Origin: Membranipora membranacea
Taxonomy: Eukaryota; Bryozoa; Gymnolaemata; Cheilostomatida; Membraniporidae
Length of the DNA: 64,000 bases
Reading direction: 5' to 3'
NCBI GenBank assembly: GCA_914767715.1
Contig: OU612069.1
Coordinates: 6,262,001 to 6,326,000, forward strand
A program made the position numbers and the translations under genes. Position 1 is the stretch's first letter, and each line of letters begins with the position of its first letter. This document shows positions 47,101 through 57,488 of the stretch, piece by piece. The notes under the pieces were generated by a model that worked only from the letters and a program-made list of their open reading frames with translations, was not told where the DNA came from and ran no database searches.

Positions 47101-50100
47101 GATCTATCACCAGAGATGAAAGACCTCGAGTACCAGCTGCGTATCAAAAAACGTGAATTAACCCAAGCTAACACTGGGTCTAAATATCAGGTACGCAATG
47201 GGGCACTCTACATCTACGATAAAACAGCCAAACTATGGACAATAGTCGAAGTTGACTTAGAACAGATATCGGTTACTCAAACTGCATCATCAAATACTGA
47301 CCAATCACTGCCTAACAGTGTATAAATCAACAGCTAACGAAAACCAACCTACTACCATTATAAACAATAAACACAATCTAAAAATCATGTATTGGAACTG
47401 CAACGGCATCAGCGGTAAGAGACACCACCTCAAAACTATGCTAGACCATCATACACCGAACATCTTCGCTCTTTCCAAGACAAAACTTCTCACCTCCATC
47501 ACCGATCGTGAAGTATGCGATAAATACACACTCCATCGCTACGACCGCACTCACGGTGTGGGTCGTGGTGGCGGAGTACTTGTAAGTATATCCAACAGTA
47601 GTAACATCCATATATTGAAATGTAACAAATATGATGGTGGTGAAATCCTTTCGCTTGATGTAAATGTTAATGGTTTTTCTTTTGCGTTCGTAGTTTATTA
47701 TCACCGGCCGTGCGTGAAAAACATAGATGATTTTCTAGCTTGGCATAAATCTATCCTATCTGCAAAGACAGTTGTTGTCGGTGACTTTAACCTGCCCGAC
47801 ATTGACTGGCGAACATCTTCACTGAAAAATAGGAGAGATCTGTATATGCATACTTCGCTTTTAGATTTTCTAGATTCCAGTGACTTAACGCAACATGTGA
47901 AGTCACCCACTCATATCCTCGGAAACATTTTGGATCTCATTCTCACAAATCTGGAGATATCTGAACCTGACATTCAACCCAGTAGTTCTGATCATCATTG
48001 TCTAACCTTCAATCTGTATTCTGATGTCCCAGTCATACATGCTGCACCTAGCGTGAACCCGACTCAATACTGGAAGTTCCACAAAACTGAAAAAAACTCT
48101 TCTTGCGTTTCTCAGTTCGACACTTCTCAGGATAGTATTTTGATATTACAGGTGTATGAGAGGATGTTTTAAAATTATTGATCTTGATTCTATTAAAAAA
48201 GAGGATGGCTTGAGTCCTCAGAAACTTTGCTAAAATAGTGTGCACAGACAGAAAATAAAAACTTGTCAGTCTTTAGAAGATTAAGCTGATCTAATAAAGA
48301 AAAATAATCATCAACCTCGGTTAAAACAATTTTACTACTAGTTTTATCTCAATCTTTACCAGAAAGTGATGACATAATGGAGTCATTTGCCTGATAATCA
48401 AGTTATTGATATTACTAAACTGGTTTGGCAGATCAAGCAATATTTATCAAGCTACCATACAGATTACCAATACTAATTTACAACAGTCCAAGGCTGTGAA
48501 TACCTTCCAAAAACTCTCCTGACTTGATGACTGCTAGCCTCATTCATACCTGGGGTGTATTGCTATTTAGGTGAATTGAGATTTTCAATCCAAGAATATT
48601 TCTTGCCAAAGTATGTATGTATGTATGTATGTATGTATGTATGTATGTATGTATGTATGTATGTATGTATGTATGCATGCATGCATGCATGCATGCATGC
48701 ATGCATGCATGCATGTATGTATGTATGTATGTATGTATGTATGTATGTATGTATGTATGTATATTGTATTGTTATCAATACTTGATAAAATTCATTGTTG
48801 TTTTGCTCTGTGATGCCAAAAAATATAAAATAAATTATAAATACAAAATATTAAAAAGTAATTGTTATTATTATGATTACCAAGTTATAGATTCACTTAG
48901 TTGTTATTATAAATACATGATTTTCAAGTGGGTTATGTGGAGTGTACGTCATCATAAATATTTTCCTGAATTAATATCAAAAAATGTATTATTGGGATAA
49001 AATTATGGTTATGACAGTGCTGTACAACTATCGGTTAGAAACTGTGTCGTTTGCTTATTTAAGCCTGCATGACAAGAATAAGTACCATTTTTAACAGCAT
49101 GGTAAGAGCGTTTGAATTTGTAAGAACAGAATTCCTAATTTGGCAATACGTGGGCGTAGACTTGTGATACAGATAGTAGTTTGAACTTGATCTGTGCTGC
49201 TGAAAATTACTTATTATAATTATGATTTATTATGATATTCATTGTTTATTTGAGCCAATTGTTAAATATTAAATGAAATCATTTTCAGTTACATAGACTA
49301 TGAGCCAACCTGCCAGCATGTCCGAAAACAATAAAACTAATCAGGTGGTAAAGACTGTGACAATAATTAATTTCCATTTTTGTTTGCGTTATATAATTTT
49401 GAGAAATTAGGTGCTTTAATTCATCAAATTAAGAAAGTATGGCCTCATATCTGACTGTGCATTGATACAATGTTAAACCGTTGATTTTTAATTTAAAACA
49501 CCCACCAGAGGTGTGCGGCTGATGGGATTCCAAACTGTCCACTTGTGTCCATGTGTCCTTTGCCCATCTGTTGGACACATTTGATGGGAAATTTGTATTA
49601 ATGGACAGACAATTTTAGCTGGACGGATAGACCAAATTGAATGGCCAATTTTTTTTCAGCTCAATGACCTCCTCCCACTTGCTCTGAATGAAATTACATT
49701 GGCGTCAAAGCGTTTTTGGACTGATCAATTTAACGAGCCACCTGGGAAAGAGGTATGTGTTGGGTATACCATGAATTGGGTACATTTTTAATAGAAACAG
49801 AGGGGAAAAAAAATTGCATAGTATACCACCTGTATTATTGAACCTTATTGGTGTGAGAGTTGAACAATCTAACCTCTTATATCATTGGCTGACCTATATA
49901 TCTCAGGCAAACCAAGCCAATGTTCCCTCCCATGACCCTAAGAGAGGTAACAAACCAACTGGTGCTTAGTGTGCATCACCACCCAGTGGTGCGTCTACTG
50001 TAACCGATGTGGAATTTGATCAAACACCAGACGATACCCAAAGTTTGATCATCAGTCATTCCAGAAGCGACCCGTCCTTGTTTGTTGGTGATCAAGTTGA

Positions 50101-52175
50101 AGATTAGCCAAAAGTTGAAATCCCCGAAAGCTCACGCCCAAGAGCAACCTCTGGTTCTTCCAGATCTGGCAAATTTGCCGTTGTCAAAAAAAGTTATTAA
50201 AAGTAAAATCAACTCTCTTCTCCCTGACCAAGCCAAAACCCAAAGAGGGAGATGATTGAACTGAATAACAATAGTAATAATGAATTAATATGGTGATTGA
50301 ATTTTAATGTAGGGTTTTTAGAAGAAACGTTGAATTTAAACCATGTTATATCTTGCATTATAGCTTGATAGTGTCCCTTTCTACATTAATTATATAATCA
50401 ATTCCATATGTACCTATTCCATGTTTCTTACCAGCTATATAATTATAAGTAGTACCAGATTCATCATCTTGACCAGTTGCTTGAAATTTAAACCATGATG
50501 CATCACATCCTTGTCATATTCATTGTCTTTACCAGGTGTGTGATTAATACTAATGATGAATTCCAAGTGCCTGGTTAGCTCGTCGGTTCAATAACTTACG
50601 GAGCTAGTTATACTTGATCTGACCATAACAATTCCAATATCACAGTGAGACGCCAGTCCTTTTTAACCATCCCCATATCTCACTCCCCTATGTTGATTTC
50701 CTTTCCAATACACAATCGAGAAAAAAAGGAAGACATGTGAGAATTGAATAAAGAGGGAAGGCATGTGAGAGTTGAACAATCTAAACTCTTATATCATTGG
50801 CCTATATATCTCAGGCATAGATCGGAACTACGTCAGAACCCGGGAACCTCAAATGTGTGCCTCAGCCCTTTACATCTAATATTTCAAGGTGAGAAGTCAT
50901 AAAATTAATTCTCTCATCAATATTAGCTATTATACTTGTCACATAAGTATCACAATTGGAACAGACCTAAATGGACCTAGATGAACATGCGCGGCAATGG
51001 CTGGTTTAGGCAACAAAGTTTTTTGCAATCATTGATTTGAGTTTCATATATCACCAATACAACGTCAATCGAACCAAGTCACATTTTATTAAAGCAGTCT
51101 TTTAGAAACCAGTCTTCGGTCAAACACTTATTTTCTCTTGACATACTTTTTTGAGAACAAACTACTGCAGCCTGTCTAGCAATCCTGTACAAAGAGAACT
51201 AGTTGTGATACTGTTGAGCTATTTGAAGACTAGATGCATAAAAATGACAAAAAGAGAAGGTTTTGTTAATTTGAAAATGTCCAGTTATGTCTTTTCTCTT
51301 TACATGAGAGCTTCAATTCAGTTTCGATCAATGAAACTTAATAGGTGACCAATTTTGAATTGTGTGCATGATGAATATTGCTAATATAGTTAAATTGTTA
51401 ATATCGAATTGTATTATAATTGCATATGTATGTCCTTTCATTTTCCTTGCGCCTATTTAAATCGATGATGCACCAACTAAATTATTTGCACTTTAAACCG
51501 GAGTTCCCAATTTTAAGTTTTCCTGAAAGAAATGTTGGTGTAATGGGGTCAGCCCAATGTTGTCCTGACCTCTTTTAGCGCCGCTGTAAGGAAGCGCATC
51601 TCGCTTACCCAAAGGTTCTACTGTTGCAAACATCTGACTCACATGTTTTTTTCAGATATTCGTAGGTATTTCTAGCGATGCAAGTTACACGATTCAGATT
51701 TGAAACTTATTCTATAATTGCTGACTAAAAATATAGACTTAATATGTAAATATCAATGCTTTATTAAACTTGCTTTCTAGTGATGCATGTTATGGGATTC
51801 AATTTATCAATCCATAGTGACATTTCACTCCATCCATAAAAAATGTGGAGTATTCACTAGCCTTAGCTTCTGACTGGTATAATTGTGATGCATTGATACT
51901 CGATGCATCAAAGACAGATGTTATGACATGTTATGTCAATGAGATTAAACTTAACCTAACCCAGTCATAGGAAACTTTAAGATAAATCACCATACTCACA
52001 GGGAAGAAACTAATTGTGTCTGCGTCTGACTCACCTGTCTGGAAGGCTGGTCAAGCCACAGCCACTCGCAACTATACTCTTCAATGATTGAATTTCCCCC
52101 AATCCTGCAGGTAATGTCTGTAGACCCTTATTCCCACTAACATCTAACGACTCCAGTCCTGGCAGTGTGAAGATG
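40726..52175 (-). CDS. LRR-Roc-COR-caspase protein, 5' incomplete, five exons seen
   Basis: Exons in reading order: 52175-52035, 44559-42611, 42380-42315, 41796-41378, 41160-40726 (TAA). All borders are AG/GT and all phases agree, giving 1002 visible residues. Residues 1 to about 95: leucine-rich repeats (LESLDVSGNKGLQTLP, LKSLDIKKNRSLTTIP). About 120-300: Roc GTPase with P-loop GKSRAGKTS (128-136), DFGGQ (182-186) and THCD (251-254) as base-specificity motif. About 343-690: COR, beginning IPGSWYRILQKL and containing YIIPYF. About 757-950: caspase-like fold with MTHG (His825) and QAC (Cys865) and a p10-like LLLMSTVVGEMAVRG. The canonical QACRG is QACQY. Known ROCO proteins usually carry kinase, death or no C-terminal domain, so a caspase here is unusual. 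By analogy it may be a sensor-switch-protease in cell death or defence; that is inference. Upstream LRR exons were not found. Confidence 0.9.
41378..41796 (-). CDS. Exon: linker and caspase p20-like part with His
   Basis: Reads DKSQILKELIEKHPLDANDI, NRLFVQSDQYIIPHHQDHMK and RYGLVLFNTENRPDAEDEAN, then GISLLVISIMTHGKAGMLYG and CNGSHIPITDVLQILDNKLS. LVISIMTHGKAG is the p20 strand with the catalytic His, and IPITDVLQIL the next helix. Forty residues separate His and the Cys in the next exon, as in caspases. Donor atg|gtatgt. Confidence 0.9.
42315..42380 (-). CDS. Short exon between COR and caspase
   Basis: Twenty-one full codons: SSITEAGHTELQDYISKLVL, S. Acceptor aatattttag, donor caa|gtaagt. 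Phases fit both neighbours (split Cys before, split Ser after). Part of a linker or a short pro-domain; no death-fold signature can be seen. Confidence 0.8.
42611..44559 (-). CDS. Large exon: last LRRs, Roc GTPase and COR
   Basis: An uninterrupted 1949-base exon. It joins the LRR exon so that LTSLPD continues as SISQLINLKSLDIKKNRS, keeping the LRR register. Roc motifs: GKSRAGKTS, DFGGQ, THCD. COR: IPGSWYRILQKLVQHIDKP, MWFRRLNKLSNFIFHRSKVI and YIIPYFASR. The Cys-containing end (VFYCSHCLL) precedes the donor cat|gtatgt. The acceptor is ttcttttgcag. Confidence 0.93.
44621..45110. other. Intron of the Roc-COR-caspase gene, no content seen
   Basis: AT-rich sequence without exon, repeat or element that I can support. 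Confidence 0.5.
45115..45925. mobile_element. Foldback element, about 810 bp, arms up to about 400 bp
   Basis: gtgggtggctgagctgatat at the left pairs with aataagctcagccatccac at the right. Further pairs are aaacaggttatatttattct with aaaaatatgacctgttttg; gagacagatcggataatttt with attcggtctgtctc; and gaagtgctgtttgaatgac with gtcattcaaacagcacttt. The centre pairs ctgtcaaagggaccat with atggtccttttgacag. It lies in the large intron. Old, imperfect arms; no coding capacity. Confidence 0.8.
46394..48172 (+). mobile_element. LINE with PHD-finger ORF1 and AP-endonuclease ORF2; RT missing
   Basis: ORF1 starts at ATG 46394. It has a PHD-like set CVVC...CASC...HTTC...CHAC (46461-46627), then a coiled-type region broken by frame changes near 46745 and 47050. 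ORF2 from about 47370 is an AP-type endonuclease: MYWNCNGISG, GRGGGVLVSI, VVVGDFNLPDIDW, NILDLILTN, SSSDHHCLTF. The conserved Glu of the usual ET motif is Ser (ALSKTKL), and the frame stops at 48172 before any RT. It lies antisense in the large intron of the Roc-COR-caspase gene. Probably a dead CR1/L2-like copy with its 3' part lost. Confidence 0.85.
48611..48762 (+). repeat. ATGT/ATGC microsatellite, 152 bp
   Basis: (gtat)n, then (gcat)n, then (gtat)n again, without a break in phase. It gives MYVC and MHAC repeats in open frames on both strands, which are artefacts. Confidence 0.95.
49308..50110 (+). pseudogene. Remains of a small unrecognised gene, copy 1
   Basis: Possible first exon at 49308 (MSQPASMSENNKTNQ before gtggta). 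A second exon has lost bases compared with copy 3 but keeps LNDLLPLALNEITLASKRFW and TDQFNEPPGKE before gtatgt (end 49751). A third, 49908-50107, starts after tctcag and reads ANQANVPSHDPKRGNKPTGA, stop, CASPPSGASTVTDVEFDQTP, DDTQSLIISHSRSDPSLFVG, DQVED, stop. Two in-frame stops and the deletions show it is not intact. No family recognised. Confidence 0.45.
51541..52034. other. Intron of the Roc-COR-caspase gene, no content seen
   Basis: Unique AT-rich sequence up to the donor of the LRR exon (minus strand). No exon or repeat supported. Confidence 0.45.
52035..52175 (-). CDS. Upstream LRR exon
   Basis: Forty-six full codons: IFTLPGLESLDVSGNKGLQT, LPAGLGEIQSLKSIVASGCG, LTSLPD. Two LRR units. 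Starts and ends in the same phase as the LRR part of the next exon, so exons of this kind could have been duplicated. Acceptor ccaccacag, donor acag|gtgagt. Confidence 0.88.
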
Positions 52176-52459
52176 CTGTGGTGGATAAATAGCAGAGTGT
52201 TAAAATACCATGCAATACTGCTTGTCAGTTGATGGAGCAAAGCGAATTGAGCAACGCATTCTATTAATTGGAGAAAGTTTCAGATTGATCAATTAACCAT
52301 GTAAGTTGTAACTATCAGATATAGATGTTAGATGATTATATGCATGTATTTTTAATCCCATGTCAAAGAGATCAAATGAAACCTAACTCAATCATAGCAA
52401 ACATTGAGAGAAAACGTAAGTTTTTGAATGAAACCTTAGCTGCAGTCGTGTACACAAGG

Positions 52460-52782
52460 TAAATAAAACCAAAGATTGAATATAACCTTATTGTTCTACT
52501 TAAGATATCTAAAAGAGTCCTAAGAGTCGATAGAAGATGTTTAAACATCATAAATCTAAATTATCTTACATTTAGACAAGGAAAAATCATGTCAATTTCA
52601 TCATCAAGCGGTACCATTATTTATACCTTTTAACCGTTTTCAAACTGACTTGAATTGGTCTCACTAGTGAACTTTGGAGCCAAATTATTTAATGACTTGC
52701 CTCTGACCATTAAGCTGTGCCCTGAGCTCAAATTATTCAAGTTAGACATGAAAATCCACTTTTTTGTGCAGAATTATTAAAC
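52460..52782 (+). mobile_element. 3' end of a LINE
   Basis: Frame at 52671-52779: NFGAKLFNDLPLTIKLCPEL, KLFKLDMKIHFFVQNY, stop. The W/F-N-x-LP ... FK..LK pattern closes many LINE ORF2 proteins. The upstream 200 bases are compatible in broken frames. The 5' part is absent. Confidence 0.5.
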
Positions 52783-54940
52783 TTTTCTACCTCATAATAC
52801 TTGTATTTTTATTCTTCTTAATCTGAAAATTTCAACTGTAATCTCTTTAATTTTTACGTTTTGGTTTTCCTAGTAGTTCAAACACACTTTCATTATTTTA
52901 TTCTTTTAAAAGAAATCCTTGGTACCCAGGTTATGGACCATATTCCCTTGACTTATTAGTACTACCAGAATGAATATGCAATATATATAAGTGATTATGA
53001 GAGCATTGTTTTAATTAAGGTTGTATCCCTGTTGATTAATATTGCTTTTCACAGGTTTCAAGATTATCTATCACAAAGCTAGAAGATATCCATAGATTGG
53101 TTCTCCCAAATGCCAATAATACTGATACACCTATGACATAAAATAATTAAATTAAAAATGGCAATCAGTTGCCACAACTCTGGAAATTGGTATTGCATAT
53201 CTTTTTCAGCATATCAACAACACTCTGAATCATCAAAATCAAAAATATAGTCTGCTGTGCCTGGCGGGTAGCTTTATTTTTGTGTGCCTAATACTGTTTG
53301 CTGACAAAACACTAGTCTAGAAGTTTTGAAATATTACAACTTAACGCAGTGGAATTGCTGTGTGTGCCCCTGTGCGATTTAAGATGGTTGAGATACAATG
53401 CTTGGATGGAGCTTGAATTTGCTACTCTGTGACAGGGATTTGCGAGATCTGGTTTCTATTAACAGTGCTAATAGTGATGATGTGTAAATTTGCTTTAAGG
53501 TATGATATTGGCAAGATACTGAAACCTGGTGGCCTGAAGTTAGGAGAGGCAAGCTCATAAGACTTGAAAAGTTATCTTATAGGTATTAAAATAATTAAGA
53601 GTGTACGGTGATCACATTCACCCCCTTCATGTGTACTAAAATAACTTAGGTAAAATAATGAATAAATCTGCCAGTCCCTGTTTTAGAATCCCAATATTTC
53701 TTTGTCATGTGGAGGGTTCTAAAATTACTGGTTCTTCTATCATACCTAGGTACTTTATATATTCCGCTTTCACAATTAAATATGGGTTCCGTTTTCATAT
53801 TAGGAACAATAATCTAAGTGGGCATTCAATACTCATAGTCTGATATTATAAGTGATGTCATGTTAGAAGACAAGACTACAGGTTCACATCAAATCTTCAT
53901 TGTGATATGAATATTGTATCATTGTATTGTGCTGATTGTGAGGCCTCTATAGAATTCAATACTTTTCATTGTTTCAACTTTTGGTAAACAAAAGAATCCT
54001 TTATATGCTGTGCCTGATTCTTTTCAATAGAGGATAAATATACCATGTCAGCTTGCATCCAAAGTTTATGTGAGAAAACTGAGAATAAATTTCTAGAAAT
54101 GCTGCATTAAATGAATGGAAAACACGATAGAGTGACCCTAATTGAATGTTCTTTTGGCAACGTCACAACGAGGTCACACAAAAAAGTGGACGCTTTTAGC
54201 ATTTGTAGAAAGGCATTTCAATTGAGTCATCTGGTTAATAAAAGATAATATTTTGCCAACATTTCATCACGTTGTATGAAATTCATGATTTTTTGCATTC
54301 ATTTCGAGGATTAAATAGTAATTACACCGCTAAGCCTGGACAGTAACTTTCAATCATGTTGTGATGGTTTCTGCATCAAATTAAAAAAAATGTAGGGGGA
54401 GATGAAGAGGAAACCATATAAGTCACTTAGAAGCAGAAATAACATCAAGTTGGTAACAAGATGCTGCTGTTTGTAAAGCAATTTTGAAACTCGAAATCCG
54501 ATCAAAATTGATTGAGTTATTTTGACAGTAAACCAATGATAATATCATTGCTTACTACACCTTCCAATGACGTTGTGTTACCCACAATTGAGTGCCTCAT
54601 TTCAGCTATATGTAGTGTCCTGTCTAGGTTTCTAATTAAGTCTATGGGTGCAATTGATTATGTTACAAAAATTAATAGAAATTTGTTATCATATTTCAAT
54701 TAAGGTGCAATAATCTAGTATTTATCCTAAAATATACAACCTATATCTTGCTCATGAAATTGGTCACAGCTTTAGAGTGTCACAATACACAAATTAGTAA
54801 TATTTACTTCTAAACTTAAAACTACTGATAACTCATAATCGTTTAGTTGAGGGACGAAAAATCATGCTGCTAGATTTTTTGTCATCACTCGCACATACAA
54901 ATCTTCTGCAAATAAGTATAGCTATACTTTTAATATTTAC
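52783..54940. other. No gene recognised
   Basis: AT-rich sequence, probably an intron or the 5' side of the Roc-COR-caspase gene. No further LRR exon could be found on the minus strand here. Confidence 0.45.
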
Positions 54941-54944
54941 AAGG

Positions 54945-57485
54945 AGGGAATGATCTAATGAAGTCATTTGCCGAACAATCAGGCAGGCCTATTGAGATTT
55001 TCAATCTTGGAATATTTTTCCATAAAGTAATTGTTATTATTATAATTACCTAACTATGGATTTAATTACTTCTTTTTATAAGAATAATACGGAATCTTCA
55101 AGTGGGAGATGTGGGATGGAAGTCAACAAAGTATTTTGATATAGAAAAACATATTATTGTGATATGGTTAGTAGGGCTTTCGGTTAGAGGATGTCTCTTT
55201 GCCCATTTAAGCCTGCATAACCAGACTAAAATCCATTTTTTACAGCACAATTGGTGTGAACTTGATTAGTGCTGCCAAAAAAAAAATTTACTATGATATT
55301 CAAGAGCCTGTCTGCAAACATGTCTGACAAACAACAAAACCGATAAGGTGGTAACAACAGTAATTATTTTGTCTTTTTGTCCTGTGACGGTAATTATTTT
55401 CTCCTTTTTGTTTTTGTAAATACTTTTGAGAGAGAAACTGCTTTAGTTCATAACATTAAGAAAGTTTAGCGGCACATCTGGCAGTTCAATGATTCAATAA
55501 AAAAGAAGCTGTGTTGATACCTTTAGTCGGCGTTGATTTTTATTTTTAAGCACTCACCACCAGGTAAGTGGCTGACAGGATACCCGATCGTTAGCCTGTG
55601 TCCATGCGGACACAGTTGGGGGGACAACCTGTACTGGACCGGTATAGACGGAATGCCCAACCGCTTCAGCTTGATCTGAAGCCTTTACCGACTGGCCCCT
55701 AGTGAGATTACGTTATTGCTAGCAAGGTGCTTAGTTGACATTATGCTAAATAGCAAGATTGCTCTTGTATGATGACTGTAATGACTGAATACTTTAAAAC
55801 ACCACCTGTATTACTGACCCTTATTTGAGCAGACCTAAATAGACCTACATGAGCATGCATGCAATGACTTGTTCATGTTCTAGCTTGAAATTAAAAAATC
55901 CAATCAAAGGAAGCAAGCATTTTCACATTTACTACACGACACTTAGACGTACTTCTTGTGTTACGCTTGTTTAGACAAAGAGGGGAATAAGTGACAATAA
56001 CAGCAGGTACTCCCATTATTATGTCATAAGACTGATCAGTGTAAACATCCCTCAATCTCTAGCCCACATTTGGTGATGCTCGCTTCCTTTTGCCATCATT
56101 GTTCTAAGCCATGGATCTTGCCAACGCGACGCCCATCGAATTAAGTCACAATAATTATATTGAAACAGTCTCGTAGAAACCAGTCTGCTCAAACACCTGT
56201 TTTCGCTTGACATACTCATTCGAGAACAAACTACTGCAGCCTTTCTAGCATTCCCGTTTAAGGAGAGCGAGGTGTGAAACTGCATGAAAATGACATACAG
56301 AGGAAGCAATCGTACTTGGAAATAGCCAGCCTTGTCTTTTCTCTTCACATGAGAGCTCCAATTCAGAATTGATCAATCAAACTTAATGTAGATGATCAAT
56401 TGAAATGTGTGCACGATAAATGTTTGTAGAGTTTCCAAAAAATTATATATACGCAAAAGGAAGTTATTAAATATTAAATCAAAATCGAGTTCCCAATTTT
56501 AGGTTTTTTTCAAAAGACAGTTAATCATATTAATCCCTGTTGTCAGGGAACACCACGGCCACTGGGATTTAATAAAAAATTGAAAAGCAATAAATCAAAT
56601 ACAGCATAGGTGCTCAATTAGTCTGTGTCCCAATCTTTTACAACTCAGATATTTCTGTCCAGTGACCACCAATGCATTATAAGTGCCACCAAACAATACT
56701 TAACAGCTCTGTCAAGGTCTGTAGGCCTATTATGATACAATACAATTCATTTAATATATGTGGTATCCAGTCATTACGAAGTGCAGTGAAGTGAAAAAGT
56801 TATGTTTGTCATCTAACATGTCAGCTCTTTGTTGTTTAATCTCAACTAAAGTTTGTATGCAGTACATGCTTGGCACTGAGAAGTTTACTCTGAATAATAT
56901 AATAAAATATGGCTGTGTATACAGAAACTTACTGTATTAACCGAATGATCACTGACAATAAGCGAAGGCTCTCAAAAATTATTGATCCTACTAATCTGTG
57001 CCTTTCCCTTGTACAGAGACAGCTAGAGATTGATAGTTCTATCATCAAAGAATGCAGCGGTGTTTCTGTTGGAGGGGAGGGGAGGGGGGGCCTCACAGCG
57101 CCTCTGTCAAACCAAAAAAGCTTTATCTCTTTAACCCAAGAGTTCATTTGGTGTTCCACTGCGCTGCACAGGATGGTCATTGATGACAGGATCACATCTG
57201 AAAGCTAAAACTCCATCCTGATTAGGAAGCCCTAACCTGAGCAACCCTGATTATCACAATAAACAACATTTTAAATGAGTTAGATTTAGATATGTTTATA
57301 ATCTTAGCAATCTTAGAAGCTGTGCCCATTTCATATTTTGTTAAGGATGTCAAATAACTCTATTTTAGAAAAAAATCTTTTCGTACTTGATAGTACATTT
57401 TAGTAATTACTACGGGATAATACACCCTAGGCATCGTAATTTTGAACTTAATACAACTAATTGGTATTGGAAATCTCAGATTATC
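54945..57485 (+). repeat. Segmental duplication, copy 2 of 3
   Basis: Diverged copy. Landmarks: gaagtcatttgccgaacaat, attgttattattataattac, cccatttaagcctgcataac, catgtctgacaaacaacaaa, actgcagcctttctagca, ttcccaattttaggttttt. The part from about 56940 to 57485 (actgcgctgcacaggatggt, ggataatacaccctaggcat) recurs at 59570-60070 in copy 3. Gene remains are weaker here: NMSDKQQNR and a damaged second exon at 55570-55730. Confidence 0.75.
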
Positions 57486-57488
57486 TTA

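Larger units (their letters stand above)
48345..51540 (+). repeat. Segmental duplication, copy 1 of 3
   Basis: Shares long collinear similarity with 57489-59110 and 54945-56520. Landmarks: agaaagtgatgacataatgg, cataatggagtcatttgcc, ttttcaatccaagaatattt, gtcgtttgcttatttaagcc, gactatgagccaacctgcca, tcaatgacctcctcccactt. This copy has the ATGT/ATGC microsatellite and an extra 0.9-kb stretch flanked by 65-base direct repeats (49850-49915 and 50760-50825). Confidence 0.8.

Noticed and set aside
48555-49000. Several open frames with MYVC/MHAC repeats on both strands
   Set aside because: Artefacts of the ATGT/ATGC microsatellite.
56052-56348. Open frame of 98 codons on - inside duplicated copy 2
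   Set aside because: The frame is not kept in copies 1 and 3.
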